Source: JANNSX01 sp041397825 | GTDB lineage: Bacteria > Pseudomonadota > Alphaproteobacteria > Rhizobiales > Hyphomicrobiaceae | Direction: 5' to 3' | NCBI GenBank assembly: GCA_041397825.1 | Contig: JAWKVX010000007.1 | Location: 262,694 to 326,693, forward strand | Length of the DNA: 64,000 bases | Shown here: positions 46,917 through 54,642 of the stretch, in pieces | Numbering within the stretch: position 1 is the first letter of the stretch | How the letters are laid out: every line of letters starts with the position of its first letter | Translations under genes and position numbers: made by a program | Notes under the pieces: model-generated | Seen by the model: the letters and a program-made list of their open reading frames with translations, nothing else | The model's database searches: none | Told to the model about the DNA's origin: nothing

Positions 46917-48050
46917 CTAGAGAATGCCGCGGGCCGACGCCCAATACATCTTGTTGTAGGCCATCTTGAACCAGTGCACGGCCTTGGTCGGCGGCTTCGG
47001 CTGCGGCGGGTTGTTGTAGTCGAACATGGCGTAGCTTGCCTTGTCCCGGCCGGCCTCGATGAAGCAGAACACCTTGCCGTCGTAGTCGCGCACGGGGCTG
47101 CCGAGCTTGACGATTGCGGCAATGTTCTCGCCGAGTGCCTCAGCCTCGAAGTGGGCTGTCGAGCCAGCCTTGGAGATCGGAATGTTGGTCGTGTCGCCCA
47201 GCACGTAGACGTTGTCGCGTCCGTCCATGTTGAGCTTGGTCCGGTTGGTCGGAATCCAGCCGCGCTGACCGAGGCCGCTCTTCTCGATCACATCCTGGCC
47301 GCGATGGGCCGGAATGGCGATCAGCATGTCGTAGGGGGTCTCGCTGCCTTCCTCCGAGTGGACGATCTTCTTGGCGCCATCCACTTCCTTGAGGTTGAAG
47401 AGCGTCTCGTATGTGATGCCGAGCCGATCGAACTCCGGCTGGGCCCATTTGGCGACATTCTCCAGCGTGTGCACACGTCCAATTGGGTAGGTGTAGTGCA
47501 GCTTGACCTTGTCCCAGATGCCGCGGTCCTTGAAGTAGTCGGCAAGCATGAAGGTGATCTCGAGAGGCGCCATCGGGCACTTGTGGGGCACTCCCATCGC
47601 GATGACGACGCGCCCGCCCTCGAAGGCCTGAAGCGCCTTGAACATCTTGATGGCATCCGCTTCGGTGTAGAATTGCAGCGCACTCTCGGCGAGGCCCGGG
47701 ATGTCCTCTGCCGATGGCCGGGAGCCGGTGGCGATAACAAGGATGTCGTAGCTGTGCACCTTTCCGGCTTTGGTCTTCACCTGATTGCTGTCGAGCATGA
47801 ACTGCTCGACGGGGTCGACCGCGAAGTCGATGGTCGGCTCGAGAAGGGAGCGCTGATCGCGATAGAGCTCGTCGGGCATCATGCGGCCGACGGCGAGATA
47901 GAGGAGACCTGGCTGATACATGTGCCGGTCGCTGGCCGACAGCATCTGGAGCTTGACCTTGCCGCTCTTGAGCTCCGGTGTCAGGCGTCGGGCCAGATTG
48001 TTGCCGAGGATGGTGCCGCCCATCCCACCTCCGACGATCAGGATCTTCAT
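46917..48050 (-). CDS. sqr: Sulfide:quinone oxidoreductase-like flavoprotein
   Basis: The 377-residue protein has the FAD motif ILIVGGGMGG, MYQPGLLYLAVG, and the redox cysteine segment PHKCPMAPLE (Cys158), with a second cysteine Cys329 in KVFCFIEAG; these two positions match the cysteines that carry the polysulfide bridge in two-cysteine SQR types. It would oxidise sulfide to sulfane sulfur and reduce quinone at the membrane. Flanked by TusA, DsrE and DUF1641 genes, it likely feeds sulfur into the relay. Related flavocytochrome-type proteins cannot be excluded. Confidence 0.8.
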   Translation of the reverse strand: MKILIVGGGMGGTILGNNLARRLTPELKSGKVKLQMLSASDRHMYQPGLLYLAVGRMMPDELYRDQRSLLEPTIDFAVDPVEQFMLDSNQVKTKAGKVHSYDILVIATGSRPSAEDIPGLAESALQFYTEADAIKMFKALQAFEGGRVVIAMGVPHKCPMAPLEITFMLADYFKDRGIWDKVKLHYTYPIGRVHTLENVAKWAQPEFDRLGITYETLFNLKEVDGAKKIVHSEEGSETPYDMLIAIPAHRGQDVIEKSGLGQRGWIPTNRTKLNMDGRDNVYVLGDTTNIPISKAGSTAHFEAEALGENIAAIVKLGSPVRDYDGKVFCFIEAGRDKASYAMFDYNNPPQPKPPTKAVHWFKMAYNKMYWASARGIL

Positions 48051-48090
48051 GGCTCCTCCCCTTCCGTTCTCGACCGGTTGATCCCGTGTG

Positions 48091-48321
48091 CTACTTCATA
48101 CGCTTGACGATGACGTGCCAGACGCCATTCTCCTCGGTGGTGCCGAGATGCTCGTGCTTGACCTTCTTGATCCATTCGGGGATCTCGAGCGCCGAGCCTT
48201 TGTCGGTCGACAGCACCTCGATGACATCGCCGATCTCGACGGTCTTGATCGCCGCGATCAGCTCCATCAGAGGACCTGGACAGAAGCTTCCCTTGGCATC
48301 GACGATACGGCGGTTGGCCAT
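48091..48321 (-). CDS. TusA-family sulfur carrier protein (second copy)
   Basis: The 76-residue protein has the TusA fold signature DAKGSFCPGPLMEL with the sulfane-carrying cysteine at residue 14 (CPxP motif). The C-terminal half is more divergent than in canonical TusA (EWIKKVKHEHLG). It lies between a DsrE-like gene and the SQR gene, so a role in receiving or delivering persulfide sulfur is inferred. Confidence 0.85.
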   Translation of the reverse strand: MANRRIVDAKGSFCPGPLMELIAAIKTVEIGDVIEVLSTDKGSALEIPEWIKKVKHEHLGTTEENGVWHVIVKRMK

Positions 48322-48350
48322 GGCACGTTCGGTCCTGTGATTGGCGAGAC

Positions 48351-48740
48351 TTAGAAGGTCAGCAGCTGGCCCTTGCTCGCATCCTCGAGAAATTTTGTGA
48401 GCCCCATGGGCTCGCCGACATAGTCCTCGAGTGCCTCAGGTCCAAAGCCGAGCACGTCGACGGCCATCGAGCAAGGATGGATTCGCGCCTCTCCGAGCTC
48501 GACCGCACTCTGGAACAGCATCTTGAAGTCGGGCGCCTTCTTACTCACGAGAAGCGCGCCGAACGGTCCCTCGGCGGGCGGTTGCTCGCTGGCCCCCTTC
48601 TTGAAATAGGCAAGTGCATTCATGGAAAGGAAGACGATGACCTCGGTGCCGCTGACGGCCGCGACCGAAGCCGTCATGGCAGCCATCTGCAGTCGCTCGC
48701 GGTGTCCGGCGGTGACGATGATGCTCAGGCGCTCGCTCAT
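48351..48740 (-). CDS. DsrE-like sulfurtransferase family protein
   Basis: The 129-residue product is a DsrE/peroxiredoxin-like small protein (LSIIVTAGHRERLQMAAMTA at the start) with a single conserved cysteine, Cys90 in ARIHPCSMAVDVLGF, in the position expected for a persulfide carrier. It is sandwiched between two tusA genes, three bases downstream of the first. The exact DsrE subgroup is uncertain. Confidence 0.8.
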   Translation of the reverse strand: MSERLSIIVTAGHRERLQMAAMTASVAAVSGTEVIVFLSMNALAYFKKGASEQPPAEGPFGALLVSKKAPDFKMLFQSAVELGEARIHPCSMAVDVLGFGPEALEDYVGEPMGLTKFLEDASKGQLLTF

Positions 48741-48743
48741 GGA

Positions 48744-48971
48744 TCAGGCCGTATGCTTGATGAGAAAGCGAAAGACGCCGCCGCTCTCACTCTGCTCGAC
48801 GAGCGTATTGCCGGTGGTCCGGCAGAAGGCCTCGAAGTCCGCGACCGAGCCGGGGTCCGTCGCCAGGATCTCGAGCGTTGCATCCTTCGCCAGCTCGTTC
48901 AAGGCTTTCTTGGCCTTGAGGATCGGCAGCGGGCAGTTCAGTCCTTTGGCGTCGAGCGTCTTGTCGGCCAT
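48744..48971 (-). CDS. tusA: Sulfur carrier protein TusA
   Basis: This 75-residue protein has the canonical motif LNCPLPILKAKKAL with the active cysteine at residue 13. TusA carries sulfane sulfur as a persulfide; in sHdr-type oxidisers it hands sulfur on towards the Hdr-like complex. It is located between dsrE2 and a dsrE-like gene. A role in tRNA thiolation with MnmA is less likely given this context. Confidence 0.92.
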   Translation of the reverse strand: MADKTLDAKGLNCPLPILKAKKALNELAKDATLEILATDPGSVADFEAFCRTTGNTLVEQSESGGVFRFLIKHTA

Positions 48972-48991
48972 GCCGTGTGGTCCTTCCGGTC

Positions 48992-49498
48992 TCAGATGAA
49001 GAGATTGATGTCCGACTTGAGCGCGCGCTCCATGTAGGTCGCGGCGCCGCCGATTTTCACCGATGGGATCATGTCGTCCTTGGAATACTCGAACAGATCC
49101 ATCGTCATCTGGCAGCCGATCAGCTCGATATCCGACTCGACCGCGATATCTCGGAGCTGGTCGATCGATGCAACGCCCTTCTTCTTGATGAGGTTCTTCA
49201 TCATCGTGGTTGCGGCGGCATTGACGCCCGGTAGGGCCGCCAGAGCATTTGGCATCTTCATGTGCATGCCCATCATCGGCATGGCCATATCAGGCTTGCC
49301 GAGCGGGGAGACCTGCAGGTCGAGCTTCTTGAGGAGGAGAGGCAGGCCATAGAACGTGAAGAACATCGACACGTTGACGCCCATGGCGGCGGCCGTCGTC
49401 GCCAGGATGAAGGGCGGGTAGGCCCAGTCCAGCGTGCCCTTCGTGACGATGATCGACATGCTCTTCGCATTGCTGGTGCCTTGATCGTTGGAGGTCAT
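48992..49498 (-). CDS. dsrE2: DsrE2-type (DsrE/DsrF/DrsH-like) protein
   Basis: The 168-residue product belongs to the larger DsrE2 group, with hydrophobic stretches (WAYPPFILATTAAAMGVNV, SMFFTFYGLPLLLKK) implying membrane association and the conserved cysteine Cys129 in IELIGCQMTMDLFEYSKDD. DsrE2 proteins accompany TusA and rhodanese in sulfur oxidisers. It is the first gene of the minus-strand operon, divergent from the ArsR regulator, with an AT-rich, palindrome-bearing promoter in between. Confidence 0.88.
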   Translation of the reverse strand: MTSNDQGTSNAKSMSIIVTKGTLDWAYPPFILATTAAAMGVNVSMFFTFYGLPLLLKKLDLQVSPLGKPDMAMPMMGMHMKMPNALAALPGVNAAATTMMKNLIKKKGVASIDQLRDIAVESDIELIGCQMTMDLFEYSKDDMIPSVKIGGAATYMERALKSDINLFI

Positions 49499-49540
49499 GG
49501 CTCAGTGCTCCTCGAGCGGATCGGGACAGGAATTGCGATC

Positions 49541-49573
49541 ATTCGCGCATTTGCGTACATGCGAATATTATGT
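49541..49573. promoter_or_regulatory. Operator-like palindromes between dsrE2 and the ArsR regulator
   Basis: ATTCGC (49541-49546) and ATTTGC (49549-49554) face GCGAAT (49561-49566), and ACAT (49557-49560) faces ATGT (49570-49573). Before them AATTGCG adds a further related half-site. The CGAATAT core is shared with the clean palindrome at 57638-57657. The region is distinctly AT-rich. Binding by the neighbouring ArsR repressor is inferred. Confidence 0.5.
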
Positions 49574-49754
49574 TTTGTTGAAATACAAGTATGGCGCGGT
49601 TTTCCTTGAGTCAATCGCTAATGATGGGTGTTGGCTCTGAATTGCAACTGCTGTCGAAAAGAGCGTTGCAATTGGCGATTGCTCTTGGGAAAAGGTGCGC
49701 GGCTTGGCGGCGGAAGCATGCTGCTGGGGGCCGGCAATCGGCTTGGGAGCTCTG

Positions 49755-50111
49755 ATGGACAAGGATGCGACGCTGACCGAGGAGCCTGACGGCCTGGACA
49801 GCAAGATGGGCTGGACGCGCATGCGCAAGTCGTCGCTTCAGGCAGCGAACCTCTTGCGGGCACTCGGCAGTCCGCACCGGCTGATGATCCTGTGTCTGCT
49901 GAAGCGGGGACGCTTCACCGTGACCGAGATCTGCGAGGCGCTCGGAGGCAACCAGAGCCTGATCTCGCAGCATCTCAATCGGCTGCGGATGGATGGCCTG
50001 GTCACGGTCGAGCGCAAGGCGCAGTTCGCCTACTACTCGCTGTCGAACGAGGTCGCCGGTCAGATCATCGACATCCTCTACGACCACTTCTGCCGCCCGC
50101 ACGAGGAGTAG
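49755..50111 (+). CDS. shdrR: ArsR-family repressor, sHdrR type
   Basis: The 118-residue winged-helix protein has the ArsR core (LLRALGSPHRLMILCLL; NQSLISQHLNRLRMDGLVTVERKAQ) and cysteines at 47, 60 and 113. Two of these are positioned as in sulfane-sulfur-sensing ArsR repressors (SoxR/sHdrR/SqrR), where a polysulfide bridge relieves repression. GGGAG precedes ATG 49755. It lies between the dsrE2-tusA-sqr and hdr-lbpA operons, and is probably the regulator of both and of the lip operon. Confidence 0.85.
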   Translation: MDKDATLTEEPDGLDSKMGWTRMRKSSLQAANLLRALGSPHRLMILCLLKRGRFTVTEICEALGGNQSLISQHLNRLRMDGLVTVERKAQFAYYSLSNEVAGQIIDILYDHFCRPHEE

Positions 50112-50126
50112 ACCGGACCGCTCCGA

Positions 50127-50567
50127 TCACGCACAGCCGGCGAAGCCGTCGGCGTTCATCTTGGCTTCGTAGGGGGCGGCCACGCTGCTTCCCGGCGTGA
50201 GGCCGGCCTTCACGCTATCCCACTCCTTGGGCTTCATGATCAGGAACCAGCCCTTGTCATAGGGGTCGGTGTTGGCCAGCGTCGGCGTCGCCACGAGATC
50301 GTCGTTGACGGCGACGATCTCGCCGGCTGCCGCCGTCTTCGCAGGCCCGACCCATTTGCCCGATTCGACCGTCGCGCAACTTTTTCCCGCCTCGACCGAG
50401 CGGCCCGCCTTCTTCGGCGTGAAGGCCACGAGCTGGCCCGCCATGGCGGTCGCGATGGTCGTCATGCCCATCTTGACGGTGCCGTCACCTTGCTCCTGGT
50501 ACCATATGTGGTTGTTCACATCGTACAGCAGGTCGTCCGGCAGGTTGCATCCCTTCACCACGGGCAT
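50127..50567 (-). CDS. lbpA: Lipoate-binding protein LbpA
   Basis: The 146-residue GcvH-like protein carries the lipoylation site ATVESGKWVGP with Lys71. In sHdr organisms LbpA, not a glycine-cleavage H protein, is the lipoylated carrier that presents sulfur intermediates to the Hdr-like complex. The position at the end of the hdr operon and near the dedicated lipoate genes supports this. The C-terminus is longer than that of typical GcvH (AAPYEAKMNADGFAGCA). GAAGGAGAG precedes the ATG at 50567. It is convergent with shdrR, only 15 bp apart. Confidence 0.93.
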   Translation of the reverse strand: MPVVKGCNLPDDLLYDVNNHIWYQEQGDGTVKMGMTTIATAMAGQLVAFTPKKAGRSVEAGKSCATVESGKWVGPAKTAAAGEIVAVNDDLVATPTLANTDPYDKGWFLIMKPKEWDSVKAGLTPGSSVAAPYEAKMNADGFAGCA

Positions 50568-50613
50568 TTCGCTCTCCTTCTCGGTCTTACGGGGATGATA
50601 GCCATCCGCATCC

Positions 50614-51033
50614 TCATCGGCCAGCCGCCCGGATCGGTTTCGACGCGCAGCAGAACTCTCCGAAGCCGGCCACCTGCAACTTCGCCGACAAGAACAGAAC
50701 CAGATGGCGGGTGATGGCGAACGCGTTCTGGGCATGGCGCGTGCTGTCGGCGCCGGCCGGAGCAGCGGCAAGGCAGTTGGCGGCATAGACGAGCTCGCGA
50801 CAGGTCTCGCGGCAGGCATTGAAGGAGGGGTTGCCGCGCGCCGCCTGGTGGTGGAGGGCCAGCAATCGCGATCCCTCGCGCCGGTCCGAGGTGGGGGCAC
50901 GATCATGGGCGACGAGCCACGATTCCATGGCCTCCTCGGCCAGCGCGACGAGGCGCTCTACGGACCGGATGGGAGCGTCCGATCTCGCTTCCAGCCGTTC
51001 GATCTCAGCCTCGATCACATCGAGCGTGCGCAT
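50614..51033 (-). CDS. Uncharacterised cysteine-rich helical protein of the hdr operon
   Basis: The 139-residue, mostly helical product has cysteines at 74, 78 and 87 (NACRETCREL, ANCL) and a CC pair at 128-129 (GEFCCASK). It lies 8 bp after hdrB2 and 46 bp before lbpA on the same strand, so it is co-transcribed with them. I do not recognise the family. The cysteine pattern suggests a metal, cluster or persulfide role linked to the sulfur pathway; that is inference. Confidence 0.65.
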   Translation of the reverse strand: MRTLDVIEAEIERLEARSDAPIRSVERLVALAEEAMESWLVAHDRAPTSDRREGSRLLALHHQAARGNPSFNACRETCRELVYAANCLAAAPAGADSTRHAQNAFAITRHLVLFLSAKLQVAGFGEFCCASKPIRAAGR

Positions 51034-51041
51034 GGCGGGCC

Positions 51042-51983
51042 TCACGTCAGCCGATGCTCGAGCATCAGCTCCATGGCGTCGGAGATGTTCGTGTGGATGC
51101 CGAGCTTGCGCGGCGGGATGCCCAGCGCCAGCCCCAGGATCTGCGTGAAATACAGCATCGGTATGTGCGTCTTGATGCCGAGCGACGTCTCGGCGCGCAC
51201 TTGATGCATCTCGAGCCCGGAATGGCAGGTCGGGCATTCCGTGGCGATGACGTGGGCGCCTGCGGCCTCGGCGGCGCGAATGATGTTGAGCACGAGCTTG
51301 GTCGAGGTGTCGTTGTCGGACAGCGTGTGGGCGCCACCGCAACAGGCGGTCTTCAGTGGGAAATCGACATTCTCGGCGCCGGCCGCCGCCAGCAGGTCGT
51401 CCATGAAATGCGGCTTGGAGGTGCTTTCCGAGCCCGGACCTTGATCTTTCTCGGGAAAAATGTGCCGGGGGCGGACATACATGCAACCGTAATAATTGGC
51501 GACCTTCAACCCTTTCAGACGGTCCTTGCAGCGCTGTCTGAGACCGTCCTCGCCAATCGCCTGTTTCAGCCAGTCGAGGGCATGGATCGTCTCGGCCTGT
51601 CCAGCTTCGTATGTCTGATGTCCGGCCTTGGTCGAGAGCCGGTCGACGACCTCGCGGCTGCCGGCATCGTGCTTGAGGTCGTACTCGGCTTTCTTGAGAT
51701 TGTGATAGCAACCGTTGCAAGGGGCCATCACCACGGCCTGGCGGTTGCGGTTCACGGCTTGCGAGAGGACGCGGGAGGAGAGGTAGGTCTGCAGCTTGGG
51801 ATCGAGGTTCTTGATCTCCATCGCGCCGCAGCAGTTCCAGTCCTTGACGGTGTCGAGTCTGAGGCCGAGGGCCTTGGCGATCGCCCGGGTCGACACGTCG
51901 TAGCCGTTACCGGTGCCTTCCAAGGCGCAGCCCGGATAGTAGGCGACATCCTGATAGCGCGTTGTCTTGCTCGTCTCGCCCAT
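51042..51983 (-). CDS. hdrB2: sHdr complex subunit HdrB2
   Basis: The 313-residue protein contains two complete CCG domains: C19, C51-C52-G53, C89, C92 and C167, C214-C215-G216, C250, C253. These bind the noncubane clusters that cleave or form disulfides in HdrB. In the sHdr complex it is one of two B subunits thought to work with LbpA-bound intermediates. The ATG at 51983 is two bases from the hdrC2 stop. Confidence 0.94.
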   Translation of the reverse strand: MGETSKTTRYQDVAYYPGCALEGTGNGYDVSTRAIAKALGLRLDTVKDWNCCGAMEIKNLDPKLQTYLSSRVLSQAVNRNRQAVVMAPCNGCYHNLKKAEYDLKHDAGSREVVDRLSTKAGHQTYEAGQAETIHALDWLKQAIGEDGLRQRCKDRLKGLKVANYYGCMYVRPRHIFPEKDQGPGSESTSKPHFMDDLLAAAGAENVDFPLKTACCGGAHTLSDNDTSTKLVLNIIRAAEAAGAHVIATECPTCHSGLEMHQVRAETSLGIKTHIPMLYFTQILGLALGIPPRKLGIHTNISDAMELMLEHRLT

Positions 51984-51985
51984 GG

Positions 51986-52726
51986 TCAATGCCCGTCCTT
52001 CAGGCCCAGGGCCTTGGCTTGTCTGGCGCGCTCGTCGGCGAGATACGCACTCATGGCCGCCTGGGCTTTGCTCCAGTTGCGCGTCCGGGGCCGAAAGACC
52101 TGAGCCAGGGCCATCCGCACTCCCCAGAAGACCGGCAGGCGCGAGGCGATCCGCTTGCCGATGGCGATCAGCCAATCCTGCAAGAGCGGCTGCTTGGTGC
52201 GGCGAAAGAAGTCACGCAAGACCTCGGTGTCCTCGATCCGGCCGCGCGCGATGATCTGTTCCGAGAAGACCTCGTCGAAATGCATCGCCGGCGACTTCGG
52301 TGTGTGCCCCTTGAGCTCGAGCCAATGCGCCGTCGCCTTCATCACGCCTTCCGGAAAGACATCGCGCGGGCAGGCATATGTGCATTTGTTGCAGGACACG
52401 CACTGCCAGATGAGATCCTTGTCGCGTAGGAGCTCGGATTCCATTCCTGTCCGGATCAGGTAGATCCAGAAGCGGGGATTGAACCGCGGCTCGATGGCGT
52501 TGACCGTGCAGGCATTGGTGCATGAGCCACACTGCCAGCAGCGGTGGATGTTCTCACCCCCCGGCAGCGCCGCGATCTCATCCTCGAGGCTCTCGTTGTA
52601 GTCGGTGACGACACGGCTCTCGATGAAGGTCGACCAATGGCCGGAGACATCCAGCCCGTCGACCACGAGCTTGTCGTGTGTGATGAGGTTTTCCGGCCGG
52701 ATCAGCGACTTCTCGTGGATGGGCAT
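51986..52726 (-). CDS. hdrC2: sHdr complex subunit HdrC2
   Basis: The 246-residue iron-sulfur protein has two [4Fe-4S] motifs: C63, C66, C69, C73 (CWQCGSCTNAC) and C109, C112, C115, C119 (CVSCNKCTYAC). HdrC transfers electrons between HdrB and HdrA. The C-terminal 100 residues are helical and basic. The first in-frame residues (MPIHEKSLIRPENL) match the family start at ATG 52726. It is followed directly by hdrB2. Confidence 0.94.
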   Translation of the reverse strand: MPIHEKSLIRPENLITHDKLVVDGLDVSGHWSTFIESRVVTDYNESLEDEIAALPGGENIHRCWQCGSCTNACTVNAIEPRFNPRFWIYLIRTGMESELLRDKDLIWQCVSCNKCTYACPRDVFPEGVMKATAHWLELKGHTPKSPAMHFDEVFSEQIIARGRIEDTEVLRDFFRRTKQPLLQDWLIAIGKRIASRLPVFWGVRMALAQVFRPRTRNWSKAQAAMSAYLADERARQAKALGLKDGH

Positions 52727-52737
52727 CTTGGAGCCTG

Positions 52738-53583
52738 TCAGCTGAGGTGAGAGCGGGCGGTGACGGCGAGATCGAGCCGCCGGGCCTCGTTGGGACGCCG
52801 CCGCCGCGCCTTGTCGAGGCCAAGGAGGCGGAGCGTGTGTTCGAGAGCGTTGCCAGGGTTCGAGAAGTCCGTCTTCAGATAGGCGCCACCCTGCTCGCCG
52901 ACATAGCCGGCATAGACCTGTGCGGTGAGCAGATCGACATACCAGATCATGTCGCGAAAGATGCCGTTCTGGCTCAGGAATTGCGCAAGCTCCGCGCGCA
53001 ACATCAGGAAAGCGGCGTGATCGTCCGCTGTCCCGATGATCAGCGGCTCCGGGCCGTCGCTGAACCACATCTCGCGGAGCGCGCCGGTGTTGGCCGTCGC
53101 GTCCCAGACCCAACGCTGCATCAGCGGGTAGTGCTCAGGTAGCGCCGCATGCAGAATCTCGGCGGCGAGGTCTCGATGGTAGCGGAGCCGCTCGCCTGCG
53201 AGCGAGGCGAGCGCCGTCTCGAACATTCTGATCCGCTGATCGGCCGTACCCGGAACGTGGGCGTCTTGGAGCAAGCCGGCGATTGCGGTCCTGAGGTGTG
53301 GCCACCGTTCGGACGTGACGAGCGGTCCGACACGCCGCCTGACGGTCGCCATGAGCAACGTCAGCTCCTCGAAGCGCTGACGTGTCAGCGAGCCGTCGAT
53401 CAAGCCTGAAAGATTCTCACGCAGGATCTCGGCCCTGAGCGTCAGCGCCCCGACCAGCTGCTCGATGCCACCGATGGCTTCCGCACTCCGCAACAATGTG
53501 TCCAGGCTGAGCCGCAGCTTCGGCCCGGAAAGGTGCAGGACCGGTCCGCGCATCTCCGCCAGGTCTGTTACGAGCGGGCTCAT
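52738..53583 (-). CDS. Hyp subunit of the sHdr operon (HdrA-associated hypothetical)
   Basis: The 281-residue, cysteine-free, largely helical product sits exactly where the gene called hyp lies in sHdr clusters, between hdrA and hdrC2. It was described as belonging to the conserved sHdr C1B1A-Hyp-C2B2 core, without known biochemistry. Its ATG overlaps the hdrA stop (ATGA), so the two are translationally coupled. Segments such as REMWFSDGPEPLIIGTADDHAAF lie in the middle. Confidence 0.85.
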   Translation of the reverse strand: MSPLVTDLAEMRGPVLHLSGPKLRLSLDTLLRSAEAIGGIEQLVGALTLRAEILRENLSGLIDGSLTRQRFEELTLLMATVRRRVGPLVTSERWPHLRTAIAGLLQDAHVPGTADQRIRMFETALASLAGERLRYHRDLAAEILHAALPEHYPLMQRWVWDATANTGALREMWFSDGPEPLIIGTADDHAAFLMLRAELAQFLSQNGIFRDMIWYVDLLTAQVYAGYVGEQGGAYLKTDFSNPGNALEHTLRLLGLDKARRRRPNEARRLDLAVTARSHLS

Positions 53584-54632
53584 TCGGCGGCCTGCAATGC
53601 GGGGCCTCGCGCCACGGCCAGCGCGCTCACAGCCGCTGCATGAGCCTGGGCGATGGAGTCGTCGATGGTCTCTGGTCCGGTGGCGGCGCCGGCGACGAAA
53701 ATGCCGGGGCGGGTCGTGGCCCCCATCGTTCCATACGTGTCCAGACGCCTGATATAGCCCTGTTTGTGCAACTCGACACCGAAGACGGCCGAAAGCGTCA
53801 TGTTGTCGACATTGGGATCCATGCCGATGGCGTGCACGACGAGATCGAAAGGAATGGTGATGGGTCGTTTGACGAGCGTGTCCTCGCCCTTGACGATCAA
53901 CTGCTTGCCGTCGCTCGTCACCTCGGCGATACGGGCTTTGATGTACTTGACCTTGAACTCCTCCTGTGACCGCCAGTAGTAGTCCGTCTCGAGCAGGCCG
54001 AAGGTGCGGATGTCCATGTAGTAGACGTAGACATGGCAGTCGGGCAGTGCCTCGCGGATTTCCATGGCCAGATTGGCGGAGACCGAGCAGCAGATTTTCG
54101 AGCACCACTCGCGCCCGATCTGCCGGTCGCGGCTGCCGACGCAGAGGAGGATGGCGACGCGCTTGGGCTTGCGTCCGTCGGAGGGGCAGTGCACGCCCGT
54201 GCCGGAGGAGAACATCTGCTCGACCTGAGCGGTCGTCACGACGTCGGGATAGGTGCCGAAGCCCCATTCCGGTTTATTGATGCTGTCGAAATGCGTGAAG
54301 CCGGTGGCGAGAATGGCAGCGCCCGCATTGACCGCCGAGCCGTCCGACAATGTGACCGTGAAAGCGCCGGGGCTGCCGGAGAAGTCCTTGACTGTGCTGT
54401 CGAGGCGCTTGTCGACGAGCGCGCTCGTGGCGACGCGCTCGACCATGCCGCCGATGGCATCCCTCGCCCACTGGCCCGACGGCACCAGCTTCGCGTAGCC
54501 CGAATGGATCGGGGCACCGCCGAGGATGCCGGTCTTCTCAACCAGGATGCTCGGACAACCGACGCTGGCGAGGGCGTGCGCGGCCGCAAGCCCAGCGGGT
54601 CCGCCACCGACGATGAGAACGGGTGTGGTCAT
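53580..54632 (-). CDS. hdrA: sHdr complex flavoprotein HdrA
   Basis: The 350-residue FAD protein has GGGPAG at residues 9-14, and cysteines C149, C164, C177, C181 and C182 (VGSRDRQIGREWCSKICC) for a [4Fe-4S] cluster, as in the short sHdrA form that lacks the extra ferredoxin domains of methanogen HdrA. HdrA is the electron hub of the sHdr complex, probably passing electrons to an unknown acceptor. It lies between hdrB1 (10 bp) and the overlapping hyp gene. Confidence 0.94.
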   Translation of the reverse strand: MTTPVLIVGGGPAGLAAAHALASVGCPSILVEKTGILGGAPIHSGYAKLVPSGQWARDAIGGMVERVATSALVDKRLDSTVKDFSGSPGAFTVTLSDGSAVNAGAAILATGFTHFDSINKPEWGFGTYPDVVTTAQVEQMFSSGTGVHCPSDGRKPKRVAILLCVGSRDRQIGREWCSKICCSVSANLAMEIREALPDCHVYVYYMDIRTFGLLETDYYWRSQEEFKVKYIKARIAEVTSDGKQLIVKGEDTLVKRPITIPFDLVVHAIGMDPNVDNMTLSAVFGVELHKQGYIRRLDTYGTMGATTRPGIFVAGAATGPETIDDSIAQAHAAAVSALAVARGPALQAAE

Positions 54633-54642
54633 GGCGTGTCCA

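Noticed and set aside
50127..50567. Glycine cleavage H protein
   Set aside because: No gcvT or gcvP nearby, an extended C-terminus and location in the hdr operon favour LbpA.
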